Shown here in pieces: positions 17,340 through 25,409 of a stretch of DNA of 64,000 nt. The notes under the pieces are model-generated. The model searched no databases. It saw only the letters and a list, made by a program, of their open reading frames with translations, and was not told where the DNA came from. Location: NCBI GenBank assembly GCA_964369955.1, contig CAYJFQ010000003.1, positions 1 to 64,000 on the forward strand. Reading direction: 5' to 3'. Position 1 is the stretch's first letter. Each line of letters starts with the position of its first letter. Both the position numbers and the translations under genes were made by a program. The stretch comes from CAYJFQ01 sp964369955. Its GTDB lineage: Bacteria > Bacillota_I > Bacilli_A > Erysipelotrichales > Erysipelotrichaceae.

Positions 17340-18386
17340 ATGAGTAAAGAAAAAAATAACGGGATTAGTTTTTTTGAAAGATATTTAACAGTATGGGTTA
17401 TTATTTGTATGGTAGTTGGCGTATTAATTGGGAAATTTATTCCAGCATTTCCGGAGTTTATGGGTAATTTTGAATATGCGAATGTTTCTATTCCAATAGC
17501 TATTCTTATTTGGTTGATGATATATCCGATGATGATGAAGGTTGATTTTCAAAGTGTTAAAAATGTTGGAAAGAATCCTAAAGGGTTGTTTGTTACTTGG
17601 GTGACTAACTGGTTGATTAAACCCTTTACAATGTTTGGAATTGCTTGGTTATTCTTCTTTGTGTTCTTTAAAAGTTATATTAGCTCTGAGTTGGCTACTG
17701 ATTATTTAGCTGGTGCAGTATTATTAGGAGCAGCTCCTTGCACGGCAATGGTCTTTGTTTGGTCACATTTAACTAAGGGTAGCCCAGCTTATACAGTTGT
17801 CCAAGTTGCGACTAATGATTTAATCATCTTAGTAGCGTTTACTCCAATTGTGGCTTTCTTGTTAGGAGTTAGCGGAATTAGTGTTCCTTGGGATACTTTA
17901 ATCTTGTCAGTTATCTTGTTTGTAGTAATCCCATTAATTGGCGGCATCTTGACAAGGAGTATCATTACTAAGAAAAAAGGTTTAAAGTACTTTGAAGAAA
18001 GTTTTATTCCTAAGTTCTCAAATGTAACTATTATTGGATTGTTGTTAACGTTAACGCTGATATTTTCATTCCAAGGTCATGTTATCTTAGAAAATCCTTT
18101 ACATATTGCTTTAATTGCAGTTCCTTTGATTATTCAAACATTCTTAATTTTCTTTATTGCCTATTTAGCTTCTAAGGTTTTAAAAATGCCTCATGATGTA
18201 GCAGCTCCGGCTGGAATGATTGGAGCTTCTAATTTTTTTGAGTTATCAGTTGCGGTCGCAATAGCCTTGTTTGGAGCTAATAGTCCAGTTGCGCTTGCGA
18301 CAATAGTTGGAGTTTTAGTTGAAGTTCCAGTAATGTTAATACTAGTCAAAATTGCGAATGCTACTAAGCATTGGTTTAAAAAATAG
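17340..18386 (+). CDS. acr3: ACR3-type arsenite efflux transporter
   Basis: 348 residues, ten membrane segments, the BART-superfamily length for ACR3. The essential cysteine lies in the AAPCTAMVFVWS segment (near 137), and the VEVPVML motif (near 330) carries the conserved Glu. It extrudes As(III) using the proton-motive force. Last gene of the operon. No arsC or arsA is seen nearby, so arsenate must be reduced by another protein or the cell mainly meets arsenite. Confidence 0.93.
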   Translation: MSKEKNNGISFFERYLTVWVIICMVVGVLIGKFIPAFPEFMGNFEYANVSIPIAILIWLMIYPMMMKVDFQSVKNVGKNPKGLFVTWVTNWLIKPFTMFGIAWLFFFVFFKSYISSELATDYLAGAVLLGAAPCTAMVFVWSHLTKGSPAYTVVQVATNDLIILVAFTPIVAFLLGVSGISVPWDTLILSVILFVVIPLIGGILTRSIITKKKGLKYFEESFIPKFSNVTIIGLLLTLTLIFSFQGHVILENPLHIALIAVPLIIQTFLIFFIAYLASKVLKMPHDVAAPAGMIGASNFFELSVAVAIALFGANSPVALATIVGVLVEVPVMLILVKIANATKHWFKK

Positions 18387-18486
18387 TCTTTTTATCTATC
18401 GATGAAAACTCTGTAGTTTGATTTAATGGTGCCGAGCTATTGAATTATTGGTGTGTGATATAATGAAGGCAAGTTGAGAGGTAATT

Positions 18487-19164
18487 ATGAAGATAAATGA
18501 AATTATGGCTTTATTAGAAAGTTATGGTAATGAAAAAACTAAAAAGATATATTTTAATCACGGGATGGCTGAACCAATGTTTGGAGTTAAAGTTGGGGAT
18601 TTAAGAAAGATTGTTAAAAATATTGGTGATAAAAATACAGAGTTAGGTTTAGCTTTGTTTGAGACTGGCAATTATGATGCAATGGCATTATCTTCGATGA
18701 TTATCGATCCTAAGGAGATAACTAAACAACAATTAATCGATAATATGAATAAGGCATATTGTTATATGTTGGCCGAATATTCTGTAGCTGGCGTTGCTGG
18801 TGAGAGTGTTTATGGAAGAGAGTTGGCTAATTTCTGGATTAATAGTGACAATGATTTTATTTGTGCCGGGGGTTGGAATACCTATATTGGAGTACTTGAG
18901 ACTGGGGATGATATTGATCTTGATGAGATCGACTTATTGTTAAGTAAGATTGAAAAAAATATTCATAGTTTTGGTGATCGGCAAAAATATACGATGAATG
19001 CTTTTGTGATTGCGGTCGGTAAGTGGGTTTTAGCTTTACGTGAGAGAGCGCTTGAGGTTGCTAGTGCAATTGGTGAAGTTAAGGTAAATATGGGCAAGAA
19101 GAAGTGTTCTGTACCTCTTGCGAGTGAGTATCTTAATAAAATAATTGAAAGGGAAAAGAAATGA
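18487..19164 (+). CDS. AlkD-like DNA alkylation repair protein
   Basis: 225 residues, all-helical HEAT-like repeats. The start KTKKIYFNHGM, the VKVGDLRKIVK segment and the C-terminal GKKKCSVPLASEY match the AlkD-related group usually annotated as DNA alkylation repair. AlkD glycosylases excise positively charged N3/N7 adducts. Whether this branch keeps glycosylase activity cannot be told here. Its stop overlaps the next start (ATGA). Confidence 0.8.
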   Translation: MKINEIMALLESYGNEKTKKIYFNHGMAEPMFGVKVGDLRKIVKNIGDKNTELGLALFETGNYDAMALSSMIIDPKEITKQQLIDNMNKAYCYMLAEYSVAGVAGESVYGRELANFWINSDNDFICAGGWNTYIGVLETGDDIDLDEIDLLLSKIEKNIHSFGDRQKYTMNAFVIAVGKWVLALRERALEVASAIGEVKVNMGKKKCSVPLASEYLNKIIEREKK

Positions 19165-19916
19165 GTATGGATTATCAAAAAGTAAATTCTTTAACTATTG
19201 ATAGTTGGGTTAAAGAAGGGTGGCAATGGGGCATTCCTATAAGTCCTAAAGATTATCAAAAAGCCTTGAATGGAGATTGGGGTGTTTATTTAACTCCTAC
19301 CAAGCTTATGCCAAATAGTTGGTTTCCTGGCAGTTTAAAAGATGTTAAGTTGTTAGGATTAGCTAGTGGCGGCGGACAACAGATGCCAATTTTTAAAGCA
19401 CTGGGCGCAGAATGCACGGTATTAGATTATTCGCAAGAACAATTAAATAGTGAACTTCTAGTCGCGAAGCGCGAAGGGTATGAGATAAATATTTGTAAAC
19501 GTGATATGACTAAAAGATTACCTTTTGAGGATGAAAGTTTTGAGATTATTTTTCACCCTGTTTCTAATTGTTATGTAGAAGAGGTTGAGCCAATTTTTAA
19601 AGAGTGTTATCGTGTTTTGAAGAGTGGAGGAATTTTAGTTTGTGGTTTAGATATCGGAACTAATTTCATTACAAATGACGAGATAACCATTGAAAATAAA
19701 TTGCCATTTAATCCACTAAAAAACGAGAAACAAATGGAGTTATTACTCAAAGACAATGATGGAATTCAGTTTTCTCACACTCTAGAAGAACAAATTGGTG
19801 GACAATTAAAGGCAGGTTTTATTATTACTGATCTTTATGAAGATACCAATGGTGAAGGTCGTCTTTTTGAATTGAATATCCCTTCATTTATTGGCACTAG
19901 AGCTATTAAGAAATAA
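19161..19916 (+). CDS. Class I SAM-dependent methyltransferase
   Basis: 251 residues. Motif I LGLASGGGQQMPIFK (near 66), acidic VLDYS (near 91), and an RVLKSGGILVCGLD post-motif region place it in the Methyltransf_11/UbiE-like small-molecule group. The N-terminal W-rich segment (SWVKEGWQWG) is typical of a recurrent Firmicute subgroup. Four-base ATGA overlap with the AlkD-like gene indicates translational coupling. Confidence 0.88.
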   Translation: MSMDYQKVNSLTIDSWVKEGWQWGIPISPKDYQKALNGDWGVYLTPTKLMPNSWFPGSLKDVKLLGLASGGGQQMPIFKALGAECTVLDYSQEQLNSELLVAKREGYEINICKRDMTKRLPFEDESFEIIFHPVSNCYVEEVEPIFKECYRVLKSGGILVCGLDIGTNFITNDEITIENKLPFNPLKNEKQMELLLKDNDGIQFSHTLEEQIGGQLKAGFIITDLYEDTNGEGRLFELNIPSFIGTRAIKK

Positions 19917-19930
19917 TAAGATAAGAACAT

Positions 19931-19960
19931 GAAAAGAGGTCCAATAACAGAACCTCTTTT
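19931..19960 (+). terminator. Rho-independent terminator
   Basis: AAAAGAGGT / ACCTCTTTT stem closing a loop of about 10 nt; it reads as a terminator in both directions and ends the AlkD-like/methyltransferase pair. Confidence 0.75.
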
Positions 19961-19961
19961 G

Positions 19962-20190
19962 TCATATAAGCTACCACTAAATTCTTTGCGCTTTTTATAT
20001 TAGAAGTATACATTTCATAGAAATCTTTTTCATTAAGCTTATTTAAGAAACCTTGACTAATGACACAATACTTATTCGATGTTTTTTTATGCTTACAGAT
20101 TCATAACCTGATTTAACTTTTCAAAATGAAGAAGCCACTTTAACAGTTAAACCTTTCAATAGTTGATGATATTAACAACTAAATACATCC
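19962..20190 (-). pseudogene. Decayed minus-strand gene remnant
   Basis: On the minus strand an open stretch of about 60 codons ends just before the terminator at 19931. It includes the plausible protein segments NKYCVISQGFLNKLNEKDF and SAKNLVVAYMTK. Upstream, coding-like segments continue in other frames (GYESVSI, VASSF), separated by frame changes and stops; a run of seven A near 20085 is one break point. I cannot name the family. There is no start codon or ribosome site for an intact gene. Confidence 0.45.
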
Positions 20191-20272
20191 TTCATCAACT
20201 TCATTTCTTTTAAAATTAGTATTAACTTCCTCTAATCATGTGCAAAATAATTCTCAATTGAGATGGACACAT

Positions 20273-20341
20273 ATTCAAAACATTTGACATTGGTGGAGAA
20301 TTTGATAGTATTTAATAAGTTAGTAGCAACTAACTTATTAA
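20273..20341 (+). promoter_or_regulatory. Orphan promoter and perfect 13-bp hairpin
   Basis: TTGACA (20284-20289) and TAGTAT (20306-20311) with a 16-nt spacer lie in otherwise decayed DNA. The upstream 20 nt closely match the sequence around the DUF89 operon promoter near 4092-4111. Immediately after the -10, TTAATAAGTTAGT / ACTAACTTATTAA forms a perfect 13-bp stem with loop AGCA (20312-20341). No T tract follows, so it is not a plain terminator; it may be an operator or a leader structure. Confidence 0.5.
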
Positions 20342-20740
20342 GGCGTGACTTTTGAAAGTGAATGTTAAACAGCTAATCAGCTATGCCATTGTAAATCTGA
20401 GTTGTTTATTAAAATTAGTGACAGTTCTTTTATTTTAATATTGTCAAGAGAAGTTGATATTTATGGCATGTCGCATTGTGAAGAACAAGTATATATGCCC
20501 GCTTTGAAGATGCGATTGAGTAGGTGATAAACGCTAACAGTAAGATATTTAAGCATATTGCAATTTAGTTGATGTCTGTAATTCTTGAAAATATGAAAAA
20601 TGAATATGAAAAAAAGCTTTAAGTTAACCAAAAGATTGTGAGTGTTATATAATAATAAAATAGAATTCCTTGTCAAACGTATTGAAAGTTAGAAATTCAA
20701 TCGTCATTTCATAAGGACTTCTAATTAATGATAGTGATAA

Positions 20741-20908
20741 CAAAGAATTATTACATTTATTCACGAAATAGGGCTAGCTGAAGATTTAAGTATAACCGGA
20801 TCAAGTCTCTATTGTGAATTAGCTATCTTAATAAAAAATGATATTATAGAAACTGATAGAAAGTTTTTATATATAAAAAATGAAGAAGAACTTAGAAAAC
20901 TTCTTTAA
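20741..20908 (+). pseudogene. Truncated gene fragment before the ABC importer
   Basis: One open frame of about 55 codons ends at TAA 20906-20908 with a well-formed C-terminus (ITGSSLYCELAIL and NEEELRKLL) but no start codon. More coding-like pieces in shifted frames are seen upstream (for example IYGMSHCEEQVYMPALKM near 20455-20510). The whole 20.35-20.91 kb stretch therefore looks like a dead gene, perhaps the former regulator of the importer. Family not recognised. Confidence 0.45.
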
Positions 20909-20925
20909 TGAAAGGTGGAAGAATT

Positions 20926-21903
20926 ATGAAAAAAATATTAGTTTTAATCATGATAAGCGCATTTGCGTTATTGTCAATTGTTGGATGTACTAGTGAACCT
21001 GTAGAACCAACAACACCTGTAGATGTATCAGTAGTGGCTTTAAAGGGCCCAACTGCTATGGGTATGGTTAAGTTTATGGATGATGCAGAAAGTGGCGCTA
21101 TTACTAGCAATAACTATGCATTCTCAATCGAAACGGCAATTGATGTTGTTACTCCGATGATTGTTAAGGGAGAAGTTGATATTGCGGCAGTTCCTGCAAA
21201 TGTTGCAAGTGTTTTATTCAACAATAGTAATGGTGCAGTAGAAGTGCTTGCGATTAATACATTAGGTGTTTTATATATCGCAGAAAGTGGTGAATCAATT
21301 AACTCAATTCAAGATTTAGCTGGAAAAACTATTTATGCTAGTGGCAAAGGAGCAACTCCTGAGTATGCTTTAAACCAAATTTTAGCAGCTAATGGTTTAA
21401 CAGATTCTGTTAAAATTGAATGGAAAAGTGAACAAGCTGAAGTAGTTGCGGCTCTTGCGGCAGAAGAAAATGCGATCGCTATGTTACCTCAACCATTTGC
21501 GACTACAGCTCAAGCTCAGAATTCTGATATTCGTATCGCATTAGATCTTACTGAAGTTTGGAATGAGTCTGATATTGATGGTAATTTAATTACAGGTGTG
21601 GTAGTAGTAAATTCAGCTTTTGCGGATGCAAATCCTGAAGCAGTGGCTGACTTCATGAAGTTATATGCTGAGAGCGTTGAATATGTAAATACTAATCTTA
21701 CTGAGGGTGCAGCTTTAGTTGGGAAATACGGAATTGTTCCTGAAGCAATTGCGGCTATCGCAATTCCTGAATGTAATATCACTTATGTTGATGGTGATGA
21801 AATGAAAGAAATGCTTTCTGGATACTTAAAAGTATTATATGATCAAAATCCTGCAGCTGTAGGTGGTGCATTACCAACTGATGCATTCTATTATGGACAA
21901 TAA
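20926..21903 (+). CDS. NitT/TauT-type ABC substrate-binding lipoprotein
   Basis: 325 residues from ATG 20926 (AAAGGTGG upstream; an upstream in-frame ATG at 20908 lacks a site). Lipobox SIVGC gives the lipidated Cys near residue 21. The mature protein is a periplasmic-binding-like fold of the NMT1/SsuA/ThiY group, with KGPTAMGMVKFM near the start and IQDLAGKTIYASGKGATPE in the middle. Ligands of this group include nitrate, sulfonates and thiamine precursors; none can be chosen here. It overlaps the permease gene. Confidence 0.88.
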   Translation: MKKILVLIMISAFALLSIVGCTSEPVEPTTPVDVSVVALKGPTAMGMVKFMDDAESGAITSNNYAFSIETAIDVVTPMIVKGEVDIAAVPANVASVLFNNSNGAVEVLAINTLGVLYIAESGESINSIQDLAGKTIYASGKGATPEYALNQILAANGLTDSVKIEWKSEQAEVVAALAAEENAIAMLPQPFATTAQAQNSDIRIALDLTEVWNESDIDGNLITGVVVVNSAFADANPEAVADFMKLYAESVEYVNTNLTEGAALVGKYGIVPEAIAAIAIPECNITYVDGDEMKEMLSGYLKVLYDQNPAAVGGALPTDAFYYGQ

Positions 21904-22669
21904 TAAAAAAAATATTAACAAACAAAATTTGCCAATTTGGGTTATCTTATTATGGATAGCCCTTTGGCAGTTGTTGAGTATATTAATTGATTCGCAAATT
22001 TTATTACCTTCTCCTTTATCAGTATTAGAAAAATTATTTTTCTTATTAGGACAACAATATTTTTGGCAGTCAATTTTACACTCAATGTCTAAAATAACTT
22101 TAGGCTTCTTACTAGCATTAACTATTGGTATTGTTTCTGCAGTAATAGCTTATAAATCAAAAATATTTAAAGAATTTATTAGTCCCTTTATTTTGATATT
22201 TAAATCAGTTCCAGTAGCTTCAATAATAATTCTAATACTCATTTGGATATCATCAGAAAATATCTCAATCTTTATCAGTTTTATTATGGTAATGCCGATT
22301 GTTTATACTAATGTATTGAGTGGTATTGATAATTTAGATATTCAATTAAATGAAATGGCTACAGTGTTTAAGGTATCTCCTAGAACTAAAGTAAGATACA
22401 TTATTCTTCCACAAATAATGCCATTTATTGAGTCTGCTTGTTTAGTTGGATTAGGTATGTGCTTTAAGGCAGGTATTGCGGCAGAAGTTATTGGTTTACC
22501 AGATAATTCAATTGGAGAGAACCTTTATCAAGCTAAGATTTTTCTTGATATGCCAACTCTCTTTGCGTGGACAATTGTAATTATCGCGATTAGTTATTTG
22601 TTTGAGAAAATCTTTGCGATTATCATCAAAAGAATAATTAAAAGAGTAGAAAGGGTTAAATTAAAATGA
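21893..22669 (+). CDS. ABC transporter permease, NitT/TauT type
   Basis: 258 residues from ATG 21893, which overlaps the preceding stop by 11 nt; an earlier in-frame start would overlap much further. Six hydrophobic segments. The cytoplasmic coupling loop EMATVFKVSPRTKVRYIILPQ (EAA-type, around residues 155-175) is standard for SsuC/TauC/ThiX permeases. Works with the neighbouring binding protein and ATPase. Confidence 0.88.
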   Translation: MDNNKKNINKQNLPIWVILLWIALWQLLSILIDSQILLPSPLSVLEKLFFLLGQQYFWQSILHSMSKITLGFLLALTIGIVSAVIAYKSKIFKEFISPFILIFKSVPVASIIILILIWISSENISIFISFIMVMPIVYTNVLSGIDNLDIQLNEMATVFKVSPRTKVRYIILPQIMPFIESACLVGLGMCFKAGIAAEVIGLPDNSIGENLYQAKIFLDMPTLFAWTIVIIAISYLFEKIFAIIIKRIIKRVERVKLK

Positions 22670-23253
22670 TTATCTTTGAAAATGTTAAGAAAAGATATGA
22701 AGATATCGTTGTTTTTGACAACTTGAATTTATCTCTTTTAGATCACAAGATTAATTGTGTTATGGGCTATTCAGGAAGAGGAAAAACAACTTTAATAAGG
22801 TTGTTGATGAAGTTGGAGAAATTTGATTCAGGGACTATCATTGGACTTGAGAACCTTAAAATAAGTGCTGTTTTCCAAGAAGATCGATTATGTGAAAATC
22901 TTGATGTCTACACTAATATTTTGTTACCACACATCTATAAAGAAAGTTATACTAAAATAACTAAAGCTAAAATAGATCAAGGACTAGCATCGATAGGTTT
23001 AGCTGGCCTTGGCAATAAAAAAGTAAATACATTATCTGGCGGAATGAAAAGAAGAGTGGCCATTTTACGTGCAATGTATATGGATTTTGATTTGTTGATA
23101 TTGGATGAAGCTTTTAAAGGACTTGATGATGAAGTTAAGCTTAAAACTATCGAATTTGTAAAATCTGAGTCAAAAAATAAAACCATAATATATATAACTC
23201 ATGATAAGGTTGAGGCTGAAATAATGGATCCTGATATCTATATTGATTTATAG
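22666..23253 (+). CDS. ABC transporter ATP-binding protein
   Basis: 195 residues, somewhat shorter than the usual 240-250. Walker A GYSGRGKTT (residues about 34-42), Q-loop FQEDRL, signature LSGGMKRR, Walker B LLILDEAFKGLD, and H-loop ITHD are all present, so it should be active. The C-terminus ends soon after the H-loop, lacking the usual extension. ATGA-type overlap with the permease gene. Confidence 0.9.
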   Translation: MIIFENVKKRYEDIVVFDNLNLSLLDHKINCVMGYSGRGKTTLIRLLMKLEKFDSGTIIGLENLKISAVFQEDRLCENLDVYTNILLPHIYKESYTKITKAKIDQGLASIGLAGLGNKKVNTLSGGMKRRVAILRAMYMDFDLLILDEAFKGLDDEVKLKTIEFVKSESKNKTIIYITHDKVEAEIMDPDIYIDL

Positions 23254-23275
23254 TTAATACCCTAATTTAATAAAA

Positions 23276-23297
23276 TGACAGTTGATCTGTCTTTTTT
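23276..23297 (+). terminator. Rho-independent terminator
   Basis: GACAG / CTGTC stem, TTGAT loop, six T; ends the importer operon. Confidence 0.75.
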
Positions 23298-23328
23298 AAT
23301 GCTTATTTTTTTGACAGCATAAAATAGG

Positions 23329-23451
23329 CTGGAAGAAAGAGTATCAAATAGCATTATAAAAGCAGTATTTAAAATGTTACTAGCTCCACATTTTGCAGTT
23401 ATTATGAATGTGATGTTTTGTCTTTCTTTAAAGGAAACTAAATCTAAATAA
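23329..23451 (+). pseudogene. C-terminal fragment of a membrane protein gene
   Basis: About 40 codons without a proper start encode a hydrophobic helix with charged ends (IIKAVFKMLLAPHFAVI, then LSLKETKSK and a stop). No ribosome site precedes the internal ATG. It reads as the tail of a lost membrane protein; weakly supported. Confidence 0.3.
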
Positions 23452-23519
23452 ACTAAAGTAAATATTTATCATATGTTATAATCAAATAAATTAAAGTTAT
23501 GCTTAAAGAGGTATATAGT

Positions 23520-23852
23520 ATGGAAAAAATACACAACAAACTAGTTAGGGATAATATCCCTAACATTATTAAAAAAGATGGCAGAAGACCAATAACTCGT
23601 ATATTGAGTAATAGTGAGTATAAAGATGAACTAATAAAAAAATTATTCGAAGAATGCGAAGAAGTGAAGTCAGCAACAACACCTAATGAGCTGTTGGAAG
23701 AATTGGCCGATCTTTTAGAAATCATAAGCGCTTGCGCAAAGACTCAAGGAAAGAATATTGAGGATATTAAATTATTAGCTGAGAATAAGAACTTTAAAAA
23801 TGGTAGCTTTGATGAAAAAATATATTTAGAGAAAGTGATATTTGATGAATAA
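23520..23852 (+). CDS. MazG/PRA-PH-like nucleotide pyrophosphohydrolase
   Basis: 110 residues from ATG 23520 (AAAGAGGT upstream). The start KIHNKLVRDNIPNII and the EECEEV / ELADLLEII pattern (residues about 42-65) give the four-acidic-residue Mg site of the all-alpha NTP pyrophosphohydrolases (MazG/HisE-like). This subgroup is usually called house-cleaning and hydrolyses non-canonical or excess NTPs. An extended -10 (TGTTATAAT, 23474-23482) lies upstream. The stop overlaps the HNH gene by 8 nt. Confidence 0.85.
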   Translation: MEKIHNKLVRDNIPNIIKKDGRRPITRILSNSEYKDELIKKLFEECEEVKSATTPNELLEELADLLEIISACAKTQGKNIEDIKLLAENKNFKNGSFDEKIYLEKVIFDE

Positions 23853-24819
23853 GCTTCTACTGTTTAAAAAAATAATTAGAGAAGCTAATTATGAAAACAC
23901 TTATAAGATGGCTTTTGCGAAAGCTCTAGTTGAAATTGCTTTAGATAATAATTTTGAATCTGAAATAGTGGAAATAAAACTCGAGAGAATTGCAAAGTTG
24001 TTTCTTAAATATTATTGGAATCAAACTATTTATTTCAATTTGATCCAAGGTTCAAATCCAAATAAACCACCAACTATCTTATCACTAACAAGAGATTTAA
24101 TTGATAAGTATAAAGAAGCTTTAGGAGTTAAAAAACCGGTACTTTTCGAATTGGCGGAAGAGCAAATTTATGAATCTATACCAATTGAATATAAAAAAAC
24201 AATTGATAAAATAATATCAGTATTAAAAAAAGATGTTAGTTATCGTTTTATTTATATTGACAGTGAATATCAAAATGAAATTTATCAATATGAAAAAGGT
24301 CAAAATCAAATATATTGTTATAAAAACTTTTTAATTGATCTATTTGAAAACCATCGAGATTTATTTGATTTAATAAACTACCGTTGGGGTTTGATTTTAG
24401 AGAACTTCAATTCTTGTCCGAGAATTAATAGAAAAGTTAAGATAATGGATGAAAGAAAAATCAATAGAAATTCACTTGAAAAATTTAAAAAATACTTAGA
24501 TTTAGAAAATTCTAAACACATATGTTTTATTTGTGGCAAAGAGATAGGTGAAAGTGAATTAACTGTTGATCATGTAATACCTTGGTCATATTTATATTCT
24601 GATGATTTGTGGAATCTCGTTTATGCATGTAAATCTTGCAACTCTTCAAAAAATGATAAACTAGTTACTAAAGAGCTAGTAAATAAACTAAATATTCGGA
24701 ATAATAAATTATTAAAAGAATTAGAAAATCTAGGAATAAAAGATAAGATATTTAATGAATTATCTTATGCGATTGATAAAGAATATGTGTATAAATTCTG
24801 GATCTCTAGTCTAGGTTAA
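23845..24819 (+). CDS. HNH endonuclease with uncharacterised N-terminal region
   Basis: 324 residues from ATG 23845. Residues about 228-274 form an HNH nuclease: CFICGK, then VDHVIPWSYL with the catalytic His, LWNLV, and ACKSCNSSKNDK supplying the second Zn cysteine pair and the last metal-site Asn. The first 200 residues are helical and charged and match no family I recognise. A similar layout is seen in stand-alone nucleases of defence or mobile contexts. It overlaps the MazG-like gene by 8 nt, so the two are coupled. Nuclease role inferred; target unknown. Confidence 0.8.
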   Translation: MNKLLLFKKIIREANYENTYKMAFAKALVEIALDNNFESEIVEIKLERIAKLFLKYYWNQTIYFNLIQGSNPNKPPTILSLTRDLIDKYKEALGVKKPVLFELAEEQIYESIPIEYKKTIDKIISVLKKDVSYRFIYIDSEYQNEIYQYEKGQNQIYCYKNFLIDLFENHRDLFDLINYRWGLILENFNSCPRINRKVKIMDERKINRNSLEKFKKYLDLENSKHICFICGKEIGESELTVDHVIPWSYLYSDDLWNLVYACKSCNSSKNDKLVTKELVNKLNIRNNKLLKELENLGIKDKIFNELSYAIDKEYVYKFWISSLG

Positions 24820-24890
24820 TAACTCACACCAAAGATAGATTAATTTCTATCTTTTAATTTGGTAAAATAGAAATAAGTAAAGGGGATATT

Positions 24891-25406
24891 ATGGGAATAA
24901 TTGAGACTGAGCGTTTATATTTAAGAGAGTTTACTAAGAATGATTTTGATGAAGTGGTTAAGTATCTACAAGATATTGAGACCATGTATGCTTATGAGAA
25001 GGTATATAGTGATGATGATATTAATGGAATGTTAGATACTCATATAAATAGATATAAGAATGACGGTTATAGTATTTGGGCAGTTATTTTAAAGGATAGT
25101 GGTAGGTTGATTGGCCAATGTGGAATCACTTTACAGTCATTAGATGGGAAGGTGATTAATGAAATTGGTTATATTTTTAATAAAGATTATTGGTATAAAG
25201 GATATGCTAGTGAGGCTGCTATTGCTTGTAGAGAGTATGCATTTAATATTTTAGATTTAAGTGAGGTTTATTCGTTGATTAGGGTTAATAACTATCCTTC
25301 TCAACGTGTGGCTGAAAGAAATGGAATGTCAATAATTGGTGAAGTTAATAAGTTTTATAATAATAAAGATATGGAACACTATATTTATATGGTGAGTAGA
25401 GGTTAA
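24891..25406 (+). CDS. GNAT N-acetyltransferase, RimJ/RimL-like
   Basis: 171 residues. ETERLYLREFTKNDFDEV opens like all RimJ/RimL relatives; the acetyl-CoA region YWYKGYASEAAIACREYAF and the RVNNYPSQRVAERNGM segment complete the fold. Four nt separate it from the oxidoreductase gene, so it probably heads a three-gene unit with that gene and coaX. Substrate not predictable. Confidence 0.87.
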   Translation: MGIIETERLYLREFTKNDFDEVVKYLQDIETMYAYEKVYSDDDINGMLDTHINRYKNDGYSIWAVILKDSGRLIGQCGITLQSLDGKVINEIGYIFNKDYWYKGYASEAAIACREYAFNILDLSEVYSLIRVNNYPSQRVAERNGMSIIGEVNKFYNNKDMEHYIYMVSRG

Positions 25407-25409
25407 TGT

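Noticed and set aside
19161..19164. UGA read as tryptophan
   Set aside because: ATGA gene junctions and clean protein ends at TGA (AlkD-like gene, ygbA) show that UGA is a stop here.
20926..23253. Thiamine-precursor importer with TPP riboswitch
   Set aside because: The proteins fit the wide NitT/TauT/ThiXYZ group, but no THI-box-like leader is visible, so the ligand is left open.
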